DNA of 9,333 bases, taken from an uncultured Dermatophilus sp. GTDB lineage: Bacteria; Actinomycetota; Actinomycetes; Actinomycetales; Dermatophilaceae. The translations under genes were made by a program, and so were the position numbers. The stretch spans positions 1-9,333 of the forward strand of contig CAMCQD010000046.1 in assembly GCA_945876925.1 (NCBI GenBank). The letters are read 5' to 3'. This document shows, one piece after another, positions 1-5,856 of the stretch. The notes beneath the pieces are model-generated. The model made no database searches. It saw only the letters and a list, made by a program, of their open reading frames with translations, and was not told where the DNA came from. Numbering within the stretch: position 1 is the first letter of the stretch; each line of letters starts with the position of its first letter.

Positions 1-1
1 C

Positions 2-166
2 AGGGACCTGCTCAAGGGCATGGGCAAGCTGAAGAACACGCTCACCAAGCATGAGGTGACCGAGGTGAACCGGCGGCTGCACGCGCTGGGCCGGGCCCGG
101 GCGCCGATCCCGGCGGGGGTGGATCCGCAGCGGATCCGCTCGCTGGGTAAGGGCCAGCGCCGCTGA
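2..166 (+). CDS. DUF4191-type membrane protein, C-terminal fragment (5' end outside window)
   Basis: The reading frame is open from the window edge to a TGA at 164-166, giving 54 residues that start RDLLKGMGKL and end SLGKGQRR. The basic tail, with EVTEVNRRLHALG and then a proline-rich APIPAG stretch, resembles the cytoplasmic C-terminus of DUF4191 proteins. In those, two N-terminal membrane helices (off the left edge here) are followed by a basic soluble tail. Context supports the call: in Streptomyces and Mycobacterium a DUF4191 gene sits next to the RDD gene and glnA (Rv2219-Rv2219A-Rv2220), the order seen here. The biochemical function of the family is unknown to me. The assignment rests on position plus tail similarity recalled from memory, so it is good but not certain. 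Confidence 0.7.
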   Translation, partial: RDLLKGMGKLKNTLTKHEVTEVNRRLHALGRARAPIPAGVDPQRIRSLGKGQRR

Positions 167-235
167 GGCCGCCCGTCCCCGGTGCCCGCCCGGGCTCCGG
201 CGGCATCGGGGCGGGGCCGGGCCTGCCGGGTGCTG

Positions 236-694
236 TCAGGCGCGCACGATGACGGTTCCGGCTAGCCGGTCGTGCAGCCCGCGCTGGTCGGCGTCGCTGA
301 TCAGCGGCGGGATGCCCAGGCATAGCAGCAGTGAGCGCGCCAGGCCCCGCGACGCCCCGGCGTAGCCGCGCGGGCAGCGCTCCACCCGCAGTCCCGTGAG
401 GCGGTGGCCGATGGTCCAGCCTGCGGCGGAGACCATGAGCGCGTTCATCACGAATACGACTAGTAACGGCTTGAACACCGTGAGCCCGCCGATGCCGGCC
501 TGGTATCCGAGCAGGCCGGTGGCGATGAGCTGGGCGATGAGCCCGTCGATGAGCAGGGCGGCTAGCCGCCGCCCGAAGGGGGCCATCGCTCCGGGGCCTT
601 CCTCAGGGAGCCCGAGACGCTCCCCGGGATAGGCTCCCGGAGAGCTGGACGGGGGCCCCTGGAGCCACGATCCGATGTCCTCGCGTTTGACCAC
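236..694 (-). CDS. RDD family integral membrane protein
   Basis: A 152-residue protein starting at GTG 694. An N-terminal soluble segment ends in the family-like stretch ERLGLPEEGPG (residues 25-35). It is followed by FGRRLAALLID, which carries the Arg (42/43) and Asp (50) of the RDD signature in the first membrane helix. Further hydrophobic segments lie at about residues 44-65, 71-95 and 118-132. The C-terminal SDADQRGLHDRLAGTVIVR matches the usual RDD ending, including its Asp. Size and position between a DUF4191 gene and glnA match Rv2219A of M. tuberculosis. It is convergent with the upstream gene and divergent from glnA, sharing the control region that holds the GlnR operator. The start has no Shine-Dalgarno but a -10-like TAAGCT ends 7 nt upstream, so the mRNA may be leaderless. 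RDD proteins have been proposed to act in transport, but no substrate can be read from the sequence. Confidence 0.9.
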   Translation of the reverse strand: MVKREDIGSWLQGPPSSSPGAYPGERLGLPEEGPGAMAPFGRRLAALLIDGLIAQLIATGLLGYQAGIGGLTVFKPLLVVFVMNALMVSAAGWTIGHRLTGLRVERCPRGYAGASRGLARSLLLCLGIPPLISDADQRGLHDRLAGTVIVRA

Positions 695-700
695 GAGGCC

Positions 701-706
701 AGCTTA
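701..706 (-). promoter_or_regulatory. Predicted -10 element of a leaderless RDD-gene promoter
   Basis: On the minus strand TAAGCT (fits TANNNT) is followed by six bases and then the GTG start at 694, the spacing expected when transcription begins at the start codon itself. No Shine-Dalgarno is present. The -35 is weak (TTACGC about 16 nt upstream) and overlaps the first GlnR half-site, so GlnR could affect this promoter as well as glnA. This is inferred from spacing only. Confidence 0.4.
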
Positions 707-724
707 GGGTGAACGACGGGGCGC

Positions 725-762
725 GTAACATCGCCGCAACACCCGGGTGATGGCAGGGAAAC
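725..762 (+). promoter_or_regulatory. GlnR operator with four half-sites upstream of glnA
   Basis: Four pentamers are spaced exactly six bases apart: GTAAC (725-729), GCAAC (736-740), GTGAT (747-751) and GAAAC (758-762). This is the a1-b1-a2-b2 layout known for actinobacterial GlnR boxes (gTnAC-n6-GaAAC-n6-gTnAC-n6-GaAAC). The second and third pentamers each deviate at one position; the fourth is exact. The array is centred about 41 bases upstream of the start site predicted from the -10 at 773-778, typical of an activator. GlnR is the global nitrogen regulator of many actinomycetes and glnA is a classic target. The site also lies upstream of the divergent RDD gene. Confidence 0.85.
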
Positions 763-772
763 GGTGCCCCGA

Positions 773-778
773 TAGCGT
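773..778 (+). promoter_or_regulatory. Predicted glnA promoter -10 element
   Basis: TAGCGT fits the actinobacterial TANNNT consensus and would place the start site near 785, about 45 nt before the glnA start codon. No good -35 is visible 17-18 nt upstream; that position is covered by the second half of the GlnR operator. A weak -35 overlapped by activator sites is usual for activator-dependent promoters. Confidence 0.5.
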
Positions 779-818
779 TGTGCCCGACTCGTTGACCACG
801 GCCCGTCAGGGCCCAGAC

Positions 819-824
819 AGGAGG
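819..824 (+). promoter_or_regulatory. Ribosome binding site of glnA
   Basis: A perfect AGGAGG lies five bases upstream of the GTG at 830 and fixes that codon as the start. The encoded N-terminus MFTNPDEVLKYLKDE is also typical of actinobacterial GlnA. Confidence 0.85.
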
Positions 825-829
825 CTGGT

Positions 830-2254
830 GTGTTCACCAATCCCGATGAGGTGCTGAAGTACCTCAAGGACGAGGATGTCAGGTTCGTCGACATCCGGTT
901 CTGCGATCTGCCGGGCGTCATGCAGCACTTCAACGTGCCGGCCAAGTCGCTGGACGAGGATTTCTTCACCGAGGGACAGGCATTCGACGGATCATCGATC
1001 CGTGGTTTCCAGGCGATCCACGAGTCGGACATGAAGCTCATCCCCGACATCTCAAGCGCCTTCATCGACCCGTTCCGGGTGGAGAAGACGCTGGTCATGA
1101 ACTTCTCCATCGTTGACCCGTTCACCGACGAGCCCTATTCCCGGGACCCGCGCAACATCGCCGCGAAGGCCGAGGCGTACCTGCAGTCCACCGGTATCGC
1201 GGACACTGCGTACTTCGGGGCGGAGGCGGAGTTCTACATCTTCGATGACGTCCGTTTCCAGACCAGTTCGAGTTCGGGTTTCTACTACATCGACTCCGAG
1301 GAAGCGGCGTGGAACACCGGCCGCGTCGAGGAGGGCGGCAACCTCGGCTACAAGACCCGGTACAAGGGCGGATACTTCCCGGTGCCGCCGGTGGACCACT
1401 ACGCTGATCTGCGAGACCGCATTTCTGAGACCCTGGACGAAGCCGGCCTTCTCGTCGAGCGGGCGCACCACGAGGTGGGCACGGCAGGCCAGCAGGAGAT
1501 TAACTACAAGTTTAATACCCTGCTGCGGTCCGGTGACGACATCATGAAGTTCAAGTACATCGTCAAGAACGTCGTCTGGTATCACGGCAAGAGCGCCACG
1601 TTCATGCCCAAGCCGATTTTCGGTGACAACGGCTCGGGTATGCACACCCACCAGTCGCTGTGGAAGGACGGCAAGCCGCTGTTCTATGACGAGGCCGGAT
1701 ACGGTGGCCTGTCGGATCTGGCGCGCTGGTATATCGGCGGCCTGCTAGCGCACGCCCCGGCGGTGCTGGCGTTCACGAACCCGACGGTGAACAGCTACCA
1801 CCGGCTGGTGCCCGGCTATGAGGCTCCGGTGAACCTGGTGTATTCGGCACGTAACCGCTCGGCGTGCATCCGCATCCCGATCGCGGGCACGTCACCGAAG
1901 GCGAAGCGGATCGAGTTCCGGATCCCGGACCCCTCGGCGAACCCGTACCTGGCGTTCTCGGCGCAGCTCATGGCGGGGCTGGACGGCATCCGCAACCGGA
2001 TCGAACCGCCGGAGCCGATCGACAAGGACCTGTACGAGCTGCCCCCGGAGGAGCACCGGGAGATCAGGCAGGTTCCCGGTTCGCTGCCGGCGGTGCTGGA
2101 GGCGCTCGAGGCCGATCACGACTTCCTCACCGAGGGGGATGTGTTCACCGAGGACCTCATCACCACCTGGATCGACTGGAAGACCAAGAACGAAGTCGAC
2201 CCGATCCGCTTCCGCCCCCACCCTCACGAATTCGAGATGTACTACGACATCTGA
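830..2254 (+). CDS. glnA: Type I (GSI-beta) glutamine synthetase
   Basis: A 474-residue protein, the normal length for bacterial GSI. In the cytosol, as a dodecamer, it condenses glutamate and ammonia with ATP to give glutamine, the entry point of nitrogen assimilation. Visible motifs are FDGSSIRGF (52-60), the metal-binding pair in AEAEFYIFD (E132, E134), NGSGMHTHQ with N267, G268, H272 and H274, the substrate loop NRSACIRIP, and IEFRIPDPSANPYLAF near the C-terminal active-site wall. KDLYELPPEE carries Tyr402, matching the adenylylated Tyr397 of the enteric enzyme. The presence of this site and of glnE at the right edge indicates control by reversible adenylylation. The GTG start is fixed by an AGGAGG five bases upstream. 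Transcription is probably GlnR-dependent. The downstream neighbour is convergent and separated by hairpins. The frame is intact and no key residue is missing. Confidence 0.98.
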   Translation: MFTNPDEVLKYLKDEDVRFVDIRFCDLPGVMQHFNVPAKSLDEDFFTEGQAFDGSSIRGFQAIHESDMKLIPDISSAFIDPFRVEKTLVMNFSIVDPFTDEPYSRDPRNIAAKAEAYLQSTGIADTAYFGAEAEFYIFDDVRFQTSSSSGFYYIDSEEAAWNTGRVEEGGNLGYKTRYKGGYFPVPPVDHYADLRDRISETLDEAGLLVERAHHEVGTAGQQEINYKFNTLLRSGDDIMKFKYIVKNVVWYHGKSATFMPKPIFGDNGSGMHTHQSLWKDGKPLFYDEAGYGGLSDLARWYIGGLLAHAPAVLAFTNPTVNSYHRLVPGYEAPVNLVYSARNRSACIRIPIAGTSPKAKRIEFRIPDPSANPYLAFSAQLMAGLDGIRNRIEPPEPIDKDLYELPPEEHREIRQVPGSLPAVLEALEADHDFLTEGDVFTEDLITTWIDWKTKNEVDPIRFRPHPHEFEMYYDI

Positions 2255-2267
2255 TCCTGCACGGTAT

Positions 2268-2323
2268 CGGGCAGGCGTCCTTTCCGCCCCTCCCCGGGGC
2301 GGGTATCCCCGGGCGCCTGCCCG
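2268..2323 (+). terminator. Nested hairpin terminator downstream of glnA
   Basis: A perfect 10-bp inverted repeat (CGGGCAGGCG at 2268-2277, CGCCTGCCCG at 2314-2323) encloses a second 7-bp hairpin (CCGCCCC 2284-2290, GGGGCGG 2296-2302, loop TCCCC). It begins 14 nt after the glnA stop. There is no long T tract, only short T runs downstream, as is common for GC-rich actinobacterial terminators. It can fold on both strands. Confidence 0.65.
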
Positions 2324-2342
2324 GCCGCGTCTTTCGACGTCA

Positions 2343-2363
2343 CCTGTCCTTTCAAGGGACAGG
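2343..2363. terminator. Hairpin in the convergent glnA/exporter spacer
   Basis: CCTGTCC (2343-2349) and GGACAGG (2357-2363) form a perfect 7-bp stem with the loop TTTCAAG; two or three weaker pairs can extend it into the loop. It lies between the hairpins assigned to glnA and to the exporter operon. It may be a second bidirectional terminator; the orientation is not determinable. Confidence 0.45.
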
Positions 2364-2383
2364 CTTCCTGCTCCGCGCCGGGC

Positions 2384-2415
2384 CGTTCCCGCGAAGGGTT
2401 TCCCGGCGGGGAACG
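2384..2415 (-). terminator. Hairpin terminator after the ABC exporter operon
   Basis: The arms CGTTCCC (2384-2390) and GGGAACG (2409-2415) are perfectly complementary. An inner GGG-TTT-CCC mini-hairpin sits at 2396-2404. The element begins 26 nt past the stop of the second permease on the minus strand. No U tract follows. Assigned to the exporter operon by position. Confidence 0.5.
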
Positions 2416-2441
2416 CCCGGGTCGTGAAGGGTGGCACCGGC

Positions 2442-3227
2442 CTAGGCGTCCCGCCGGAGCACGCCGGCCGCCTGGGCGATCAGCATCACGGCGGCCCAGA
2501 TCAGCATGATCCCCAGTGCCGCTGGCGGGTGCATCGCCACGGACTCGTTATAGGGGGCGCCGGCGATGTTCATGCTCAGCTGGTCGGGCATCAGCTTGAT
2601 CACCCCCAGCCAGTCAGCCGGCAGGATCCCCGTCGACACCATCAGCGGCACCATGATGAGGATCGCCAGCGGCGTCACCCGGTTTCGCAGCAGTACGCCC
2701 AGGGAATACGCCACCGCGGCCATGAGCGAATACGCCACCGTCCAGCGCACGACATCAGCAGCGGCAGCCGTGAGGCCCAGGCCCTGCGACAGGGCCAGGA
2801 TCACCCGGCCCGGGCCCACTGCCAGCAGCGCCCCGGGAACGACCAGCAAGCCAGCCGCGGCCAGCTTCCCGGCGGCCAGCAGCCGCCGGTCCGGCACGGC
2901 GGCCAGGCTGATCCGCATCTGCCCCGACACGTATTCACCCGCAGCTGCGTATACCGGGATCACTAAGAACACGTACACCGGCGCGAACATCAACGGCGCT
3001 ATCCGCCACAACGGCGCAGGCGGCCCGGATGACGTCGCCAGCCTGAGATTCGACGCCGCCAGGGCATACAGCGCCACATTCACCACTAACGCCCAGGCCA
3101 GTGCCCGCCACGTCACCGGATCCGTGAGGATCTTCGTCATCTCAGCACGCATGACCCCGTGCCAGGAGATGTCCCCTGCCTTAAGCTGGCCAGCTTCCGC
3201 TACCCCGCCAGCATGCTTCGCGCTCAC
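2442..3227 (-). CDS. ABC-2 type transporter permease (second permease of the operon)
   Basis: 261 residues from GTG 3227. This start is chosen because its GTGA overlaps the in-frame end (TGA 3224-3226) of the restored first permease, the same coupling seen between ATPase and first permease. The frame stays open further upstream to 3662, but that part encodes the first permease and is not the N-terminus. A short cytoplasmic leader ends VMRAEMTKI (25-33), usual for ABC-2 permeases. About six membrane helices follow, including ALAWALVVNVALYALA, APVYVFLVIPVYAAAGEY, WTVAYSLMAAVAYSLGVLL and IMLIWAAVMLIAQAAGVL. After helix 2, GEYVSGQMRISLAAVP is the loop typical of the family, and a paralogous stretch exists in the first permease. 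With the ATPase it should form a membrane exporter, possibly of a drug-like or lipophilic compound; the substrate is unknown. Confidence 0.85.
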   Translation of the reverse strand: MSAKHAGGVAEAGQLKAGDISWHGVMRAEMTKILTDPVTWRALAWALVVNVALYALAASNLRLATSSGPPAPLWRIAPLMFAPVYVFLVIPVYAAAGEYVSGQMRISLAAVPDRRLLAAGKLAAAGLLVVPGALLAVGPGRVILALSQGLGLTAAAADVVRWTVAYSLMAAVAYSLGVLLRNRVTPLAILIMVPLMVSTGILPADWLGVIKLMPDQLSMNIAGAPYNESVAMHPPAALGIMLIWAAVMLIAQAAGVLRRDA

Positions 3228-4080
3228 CGGGCATCCCTGCCCGACACGGCCCATCCGCCCAGCGCGGCAGCGCCCGCCGCCCAGGCCAGGAGCACGAGCA
3301 CCGCCGGCCCCATACCCGAGGTCAGGGGGCGGCTCAACGGGAGCGGGCGAGGAGAAGAACACCATGTTCCGAGCCGCGCTATACGGCGAGAAAACCGCGT
3401 CCAGCTGGCCCGAAACCCGGGCCAGGACCTGCGATATGCCTGCGAAGAACACCAGGCCGATCACGATCACGCCTGCCAGCGCCCGCCGCGCCGCCAGCGT
3501 CACCCCCAGCGCGATGACCGTCAGGCACACCGCCACGAATACCACGCGCCCGTACCCGGCCAGCACCGCCGGTGACACCAGGATCAGGGGGTTCCAGCCC
3601 GCGACCACCGGGAACATGAGCACCGTCGTGCATCCGGCCAGCACCGCGCACGCACCCGTCACGGCCAGGGCGGCAGCCGCGCACTTGCCCGCCGCGAACC
3701 GCCACCGGCCCGGAACCGCAGCGAGGCTGATCCCCAGCTCACCGGACCGGAATTCAGCACCCCCCCGCCAGCGCGCCGAGCACCGGCAGCACGATCACGA
3801 ACGAGAACACGAGAGCCACTAGCTGTTCCTCGAACACCTGAACCGCCGGCTCCCGGCTTCCCGGGATGAGCTCGATCCGGCCCGCCGCATCGATACCGGC
3901 CAGCGCTGCCCGGAAATCAGCCAGCTGCATAGCCTGGCTCCCCGCATGCGCCACCACGACCAGGACCACGAAAACCAGCACGGCGGGCGAGGTGATGTTC
4001 TTCGTCAGCTCAGCACGTACGACGTCCAGCCACGAACTCCCCCCGCTCCGGGCCGCCCGCGCTTCAGCTGCGGCACTCAC
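3224..4080 (-). pseudogene. ABC-2 type transporter permease, interrupted by two one-base frameshifts
   Basis: The GTG at 4080 overlaps the ATPase stop as GTGA. The leader ends WLDVVRAELTKNI and leads into the first membrane helix. The frame runs to IVLPVLGALAGG and then hits TGA at 3754-3756 just after a run of seven G (plus-strand C 3760-3766). With six G the protein continues as AEFRSGELGISLAAVPG, matching GEYVSGQMRISLAAVPD of the next gene. It then runs to DLGYG, where a run of four G (plus-strand C 3308-3311) shifts the frame again. With three G it continues PAVLVLLAWAAGAAALGGW, a normal last helix, and ends SGRDAR with a TGA that overlaps the start of the second permease. The 857-nt span minus two bases is exactly 285 codons. 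The tidy repair and intact coupling suggest sequencing error or very recent mutation; slippage in the G7 run is another option. As given, it encodes no complete permease. Confidence 0.8.
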
Positions 4081-4790
4081 CAGCTGCTCCCGGGGGACGT
4101 CCCGGTGAGGGCGAAGAAGGCTGCTTCCATGGTTTCGTGCTCCCCGATCACGTCACCGATCGGGCCGGAGGCAATGATCTTTCCCTTGCTGATGATCACC
4201 ACGTCATCAGCTGCCTGGGATACCTCCCACATCAGATGACTCGACAGCAGCACTGTCTTGCCCTCTTCGGCATAAGCCCGCAGGGACCGTCGTATCGTAC
4301 GGATCCCCTCCGGATCCAGCCCGTTCACCGGCTCATCGAGCACCAGCACATCGGGGTCGCCGAGTAGCGCAGTCGCCAGCCCGAGCCGCTGCTTCATTCC
4401 CAGCGAGAATTTACGCACCCGGACCTTTGCCGCATCAGTCAAACCCACGAGTTCTAGCACTTCCATTGCCCGCGCGGCCGGGATCCGGTTCGACTGCGAT
4501 ACCCACCGCAGATGGTCGATGCACCGCCGCTCGGGCAGGGGAGCCGCTCCATCCAGCATGGCCCCCACAGTGCGCAGCGGGGAGCGCAGCGAGGCATAGG
4601 GCTGACCTTTGACCAGGGCAGTACCCGACGTCGCCCGGTCAAGGCCCAGCAGGATCCGCAGCGTCGTCGACTTACCTGCCCCGTTCGGCCCCAGGAATCC
4701 GGTCACCCGCCCCGGCAGGGCAGAGAACGACACGTCCTCCACCGCCGTCACCGAACCATAACGCTTAGTCACTCCACGGATCTCGATCAC
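4077..4790 (-). CDS. ABC transporter ATP-binding protein (exporter type, short C-terminus)
   Basis: 237 residues from GTG 4790, chosen because VIEIRGVTKRYG is the usual N-terminus and a GGGAAGGGG ribosome site lies just upstream. The frame is open to 5012, but the extra 74 residues resemble no ABC protein and overlap the predicted promoter. All nucleotide-binding motifs are present: Walker A GPNGAGKST (34-42, K40), Q-loop region near 75-85, signature FSLGMKQR (128-135), Walker B VLVLDEP (D152, E153), D-loop NGLDP, and H-loop H185 in LLSSHLMWEV. After the ABC core the protein runs from ASGPIGDVIGE directly to METAAFF-like helix residues (EAAFFALTG). The roughly 60-residue accessory domain that drug-exporter ATPases of the ~300-residue class usually carry there is missing. 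It acts at the inner face of the membrane with the two downstream permeases. Its GTGA overlap with the first permease means translational coupling. Confidence 0.93.
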   Translation of the reverse strand: MIEIRGVTKRYGSVTAVEDVSFSALPGRVTGFLGPNGAGKSTTLRILLGLDRATSGTALVKGQPYASLRSPLRTVGAMLDGAAPLPERRCIDHLRWVSQSNRIPAARAMEVLELVGLTDAAKVRVRKFSLGMKQRLGLATALLGDPDVLVLDEPVNGLDPEGIRTIRRSLRAYAEEGKTVLLSSHLMWEVSQAADDVVIISKGKIIASGPIGDVIGEHETMEAAFFALTGTSPGSSW

Positions 4791-5010
4791 AGCACGCCCC
4801 TTCCCTGATTGCGCCAGCCTGCCCCGGCTCGCATTCTCAAAGATCCCCTCAGGGTCTGCGCTATGAGCCCACCGGTTCAAGGACGGACCTGGCGCCGCGC
4901 TAATTATCGGTAAAACGGCAAGCAATCCATAAGCCCCCCGCCAGCCCCTGAATACCCCGGGAAGGCGAACACCGGCCTCCAGTCCCCTGCGCTTCAGAAT
5001 ATATGCCGTC

Positions 5011-5040
5011 ACGCTATCTAGCCATCCGAGGATACGTCAA
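5011..5040 (-). promoter_or_regulatory. Predicted promoter of the ABC exporter operon
   Basis: On the minus strand TTGACG (plus 5035-5040), an 18-nt spacer and TAGCGT (plus 5011-5016) give a good housekeeping-type promoter. It would start transcription near 5003, leaving a leader of about 210 nt before the GTG at 4790. The spacer contains the inverted repeat ATCC-GA-GGAT (5024-5033), a possible but short operator for the neighbouring MarR-type protein. The GATAAT at 4903-4908 could be an alternative -10 with a poor -35. Confidence 0.5.
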
Positions 5041-5113
5041 CCCCAGTGCGAAGATAGGTCATGATGGATTTACTTGAATGCGAGAATATTGAAGATGACG
5101 GTAACTCCCGGAC

Positions 5114-5130
5114 GGCACCGCAGCGGTACC
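5114..5130 (-). terminator. Possible hairpin terminator of the marR-like gene
   Basis: The arms GGCACCGC (5114-5121) and GCGGTACC (5123-5130) pair over eight positions with one G-T pair; the innermost pairs open to form the loop. It lies 14 nt past the TAG of the marR-like gene. No U tract follows, so this is a weak call. Confidence 0.35.
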
Positions 5131-5143
5131 GCCCCCGTCGCAG

Positions 5144-5749
5144 CTACTCGCCGCCGGGGGCCTGACCCGGATGATCGGCGTGATCGGCGCGTCCCGCCTG
5201 GCCCCGGCGGCGCGCACAGCGGCGACGGGCAGCCACCGCGCTGTCAGGAGCCAGCTCTTCCATGAGGATCCCGCCGATCTCGTTGAACTCGGCGATCTGC
5301 TCCTCGCGCAGCGCCGCGAAGATGGCTTCCCGCAGGAAACCAGCCGTCACCACCTCGCCCTCGCGGACCTTGCGCTTACCGGCCTTAGTCAGCTTCGCCA
5401 CGCTCGCCCGGCGATCCTCGCGCTCGCCTTCCCGCACCACGAACCCGGCCTTCTCCATGCGCTTCACCGCATGCGACACCCGCGACGCGGAGGCGGAGAT
5501 GAGGTCGGCCAGGCGGCTCATCCGGGCCTCCGGCGGGTCCAGGGCCGCCAGGGTGGAGAGCAGGACGTAATCGGAGTGGCTCACATCGCACTGCTGGCGG
5601 AGCTGGCTATCCAGCAGCGAAGGGAGCGTGTTCAGCAGGCCGTTCATGCAATACCAGGTCTCCTCCTGGTCAGGAGTAAGGCCACCGGGGGCCAGCCGGT
5701 GCGGGCCAATGGCCGGGGCCGCTCCTTCACCCGAACCTTCATCAGCCAT
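5144..5749 (-). CDS. MarR-family winged-helix transcriptional regulator
   Basis: 201 residues from ATG 5749. The frame is open to 5845 but the added 32 residues are proline-rich and unlike the family, whereas ATG 5749 has a -10 at leaderless spacing. MarR features are LSTLAALDPPEARMSRLADL (helices 2-3, about 64-83), the recognition helix SASRVSHAVKRMEKAGFV (about 87-104), and the wing with EDRRASVAKLTKAG (111-124), including the conserved Asp-Arg (D112, R113). The flanking helices EETWYCMNGLLNTLPSLLD and FLREAIFAALREEQIAEFNE would form the dimerisation domain. Such proteins are dimeric repressors that release DNA when a small ligand or oxidant binds. The neighbouring exporter operon, on the same strand downstream, is the likely target. 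The last about 30 residues (RRRCARRRGQ then ADHADH) are a basic, low-complexity extension that typical MarR proteins lack. The ligand is unknown. Confidence 0.92.
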   Translation of the reverse strand: MADEGSGEGAAPAIGPHRLAPGGLTPDQEETWYCMNGLLNTLPSLLDSQLRQQCDVSHSDYVLLSTLAALDPPEARMSRLADLISASASRVSHAVKRMEKAGFVVREGEREDRRASVAKLTKAGKRKVREGEVVTAGFLREAIFAALREEQIAEFNEIGGILMEELAPDSAVAARRRCARRRGQAGRADHADHPGQAPGGE

Positions 5750-5756
5750 GAGTTCG

Positions 5757-5762
5757 AGTCTA
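5757..5762 (-). promoter_or_regulatory. Predicted -10 element of a leaderless marR promoter
   Basis: Minus-strand TAGACT lies seven bases before the ATG at 5749, so transcription would begin at or next to the A of the start codon. No Shine-Dalgarno is visible. The -35 is poor. The spacing, the lack of a ribosome site and the poor family fit of the upstream extension together favour this start. Confidence 0.45.
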
Positions 5763-5856
5763 GGCAGCCGGTTTTCGTCTATTACGGGGCCGGACGGCCC
5801 ACGAGGGAACCACCCCGGCCCGCTGACCGGCACCCCCGGTGGCACCAGCCGCCGGG

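Larger units (their letters stand above)
4791..5143. other. Long spacer between the marR-like gene and the exporter operon
   Basis: About 350 bases without a convincing gene. The minus-strand frame of the ATPase stays open to 5012, but the translation looks like no ABC N-terminus. The part from about 4890 to 5105 is visibly richer in A and T than the coding DNA on either side (for example the stretches near 4901-4915 and 5060-5098). It holds the predicted exporter promoter (5011-5040), a second TATAAT-like hexamer (GATAAT, minus strand, 4903-4908), a small inverted repeat ATCC-GA-GGAT at 5024-5033 between the promoter elements, and a hairpin at 5114-5130. If the promoter call is right, the exporter mRNA has a leader of about 210 nt. 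Confidence 0.6.

Noticed and set aside
167..235. Terminator between the DUF4191 and RDD genes
   Set aside because: The spacer is very GC-rich with many short, overlapping complementary runs, but no single stem stands out.
2442..3662. Single 406-residue permease
   Set aside because: It is a chimaera: the rear part of the first permease, a frameshifted helix (around 3225-3310) and the whole second permease. The GTGA overlap at 3224-3227 and the helix restored in the other frame show two genes.
4094..4103. GGGACGTCCC palindrome resembling a DosR box
   Set aside because: It lies inside the ATPase coding sequence and the half-site spacing is too short for the known 20-bp DosR box.
4791..5012. 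74-residue N-terminal extension of the ABC ATPase
   Set aside because: It has no ABC similarity, overlaps the predicted -10, and a ribosome site precedes the GTG at 4790.
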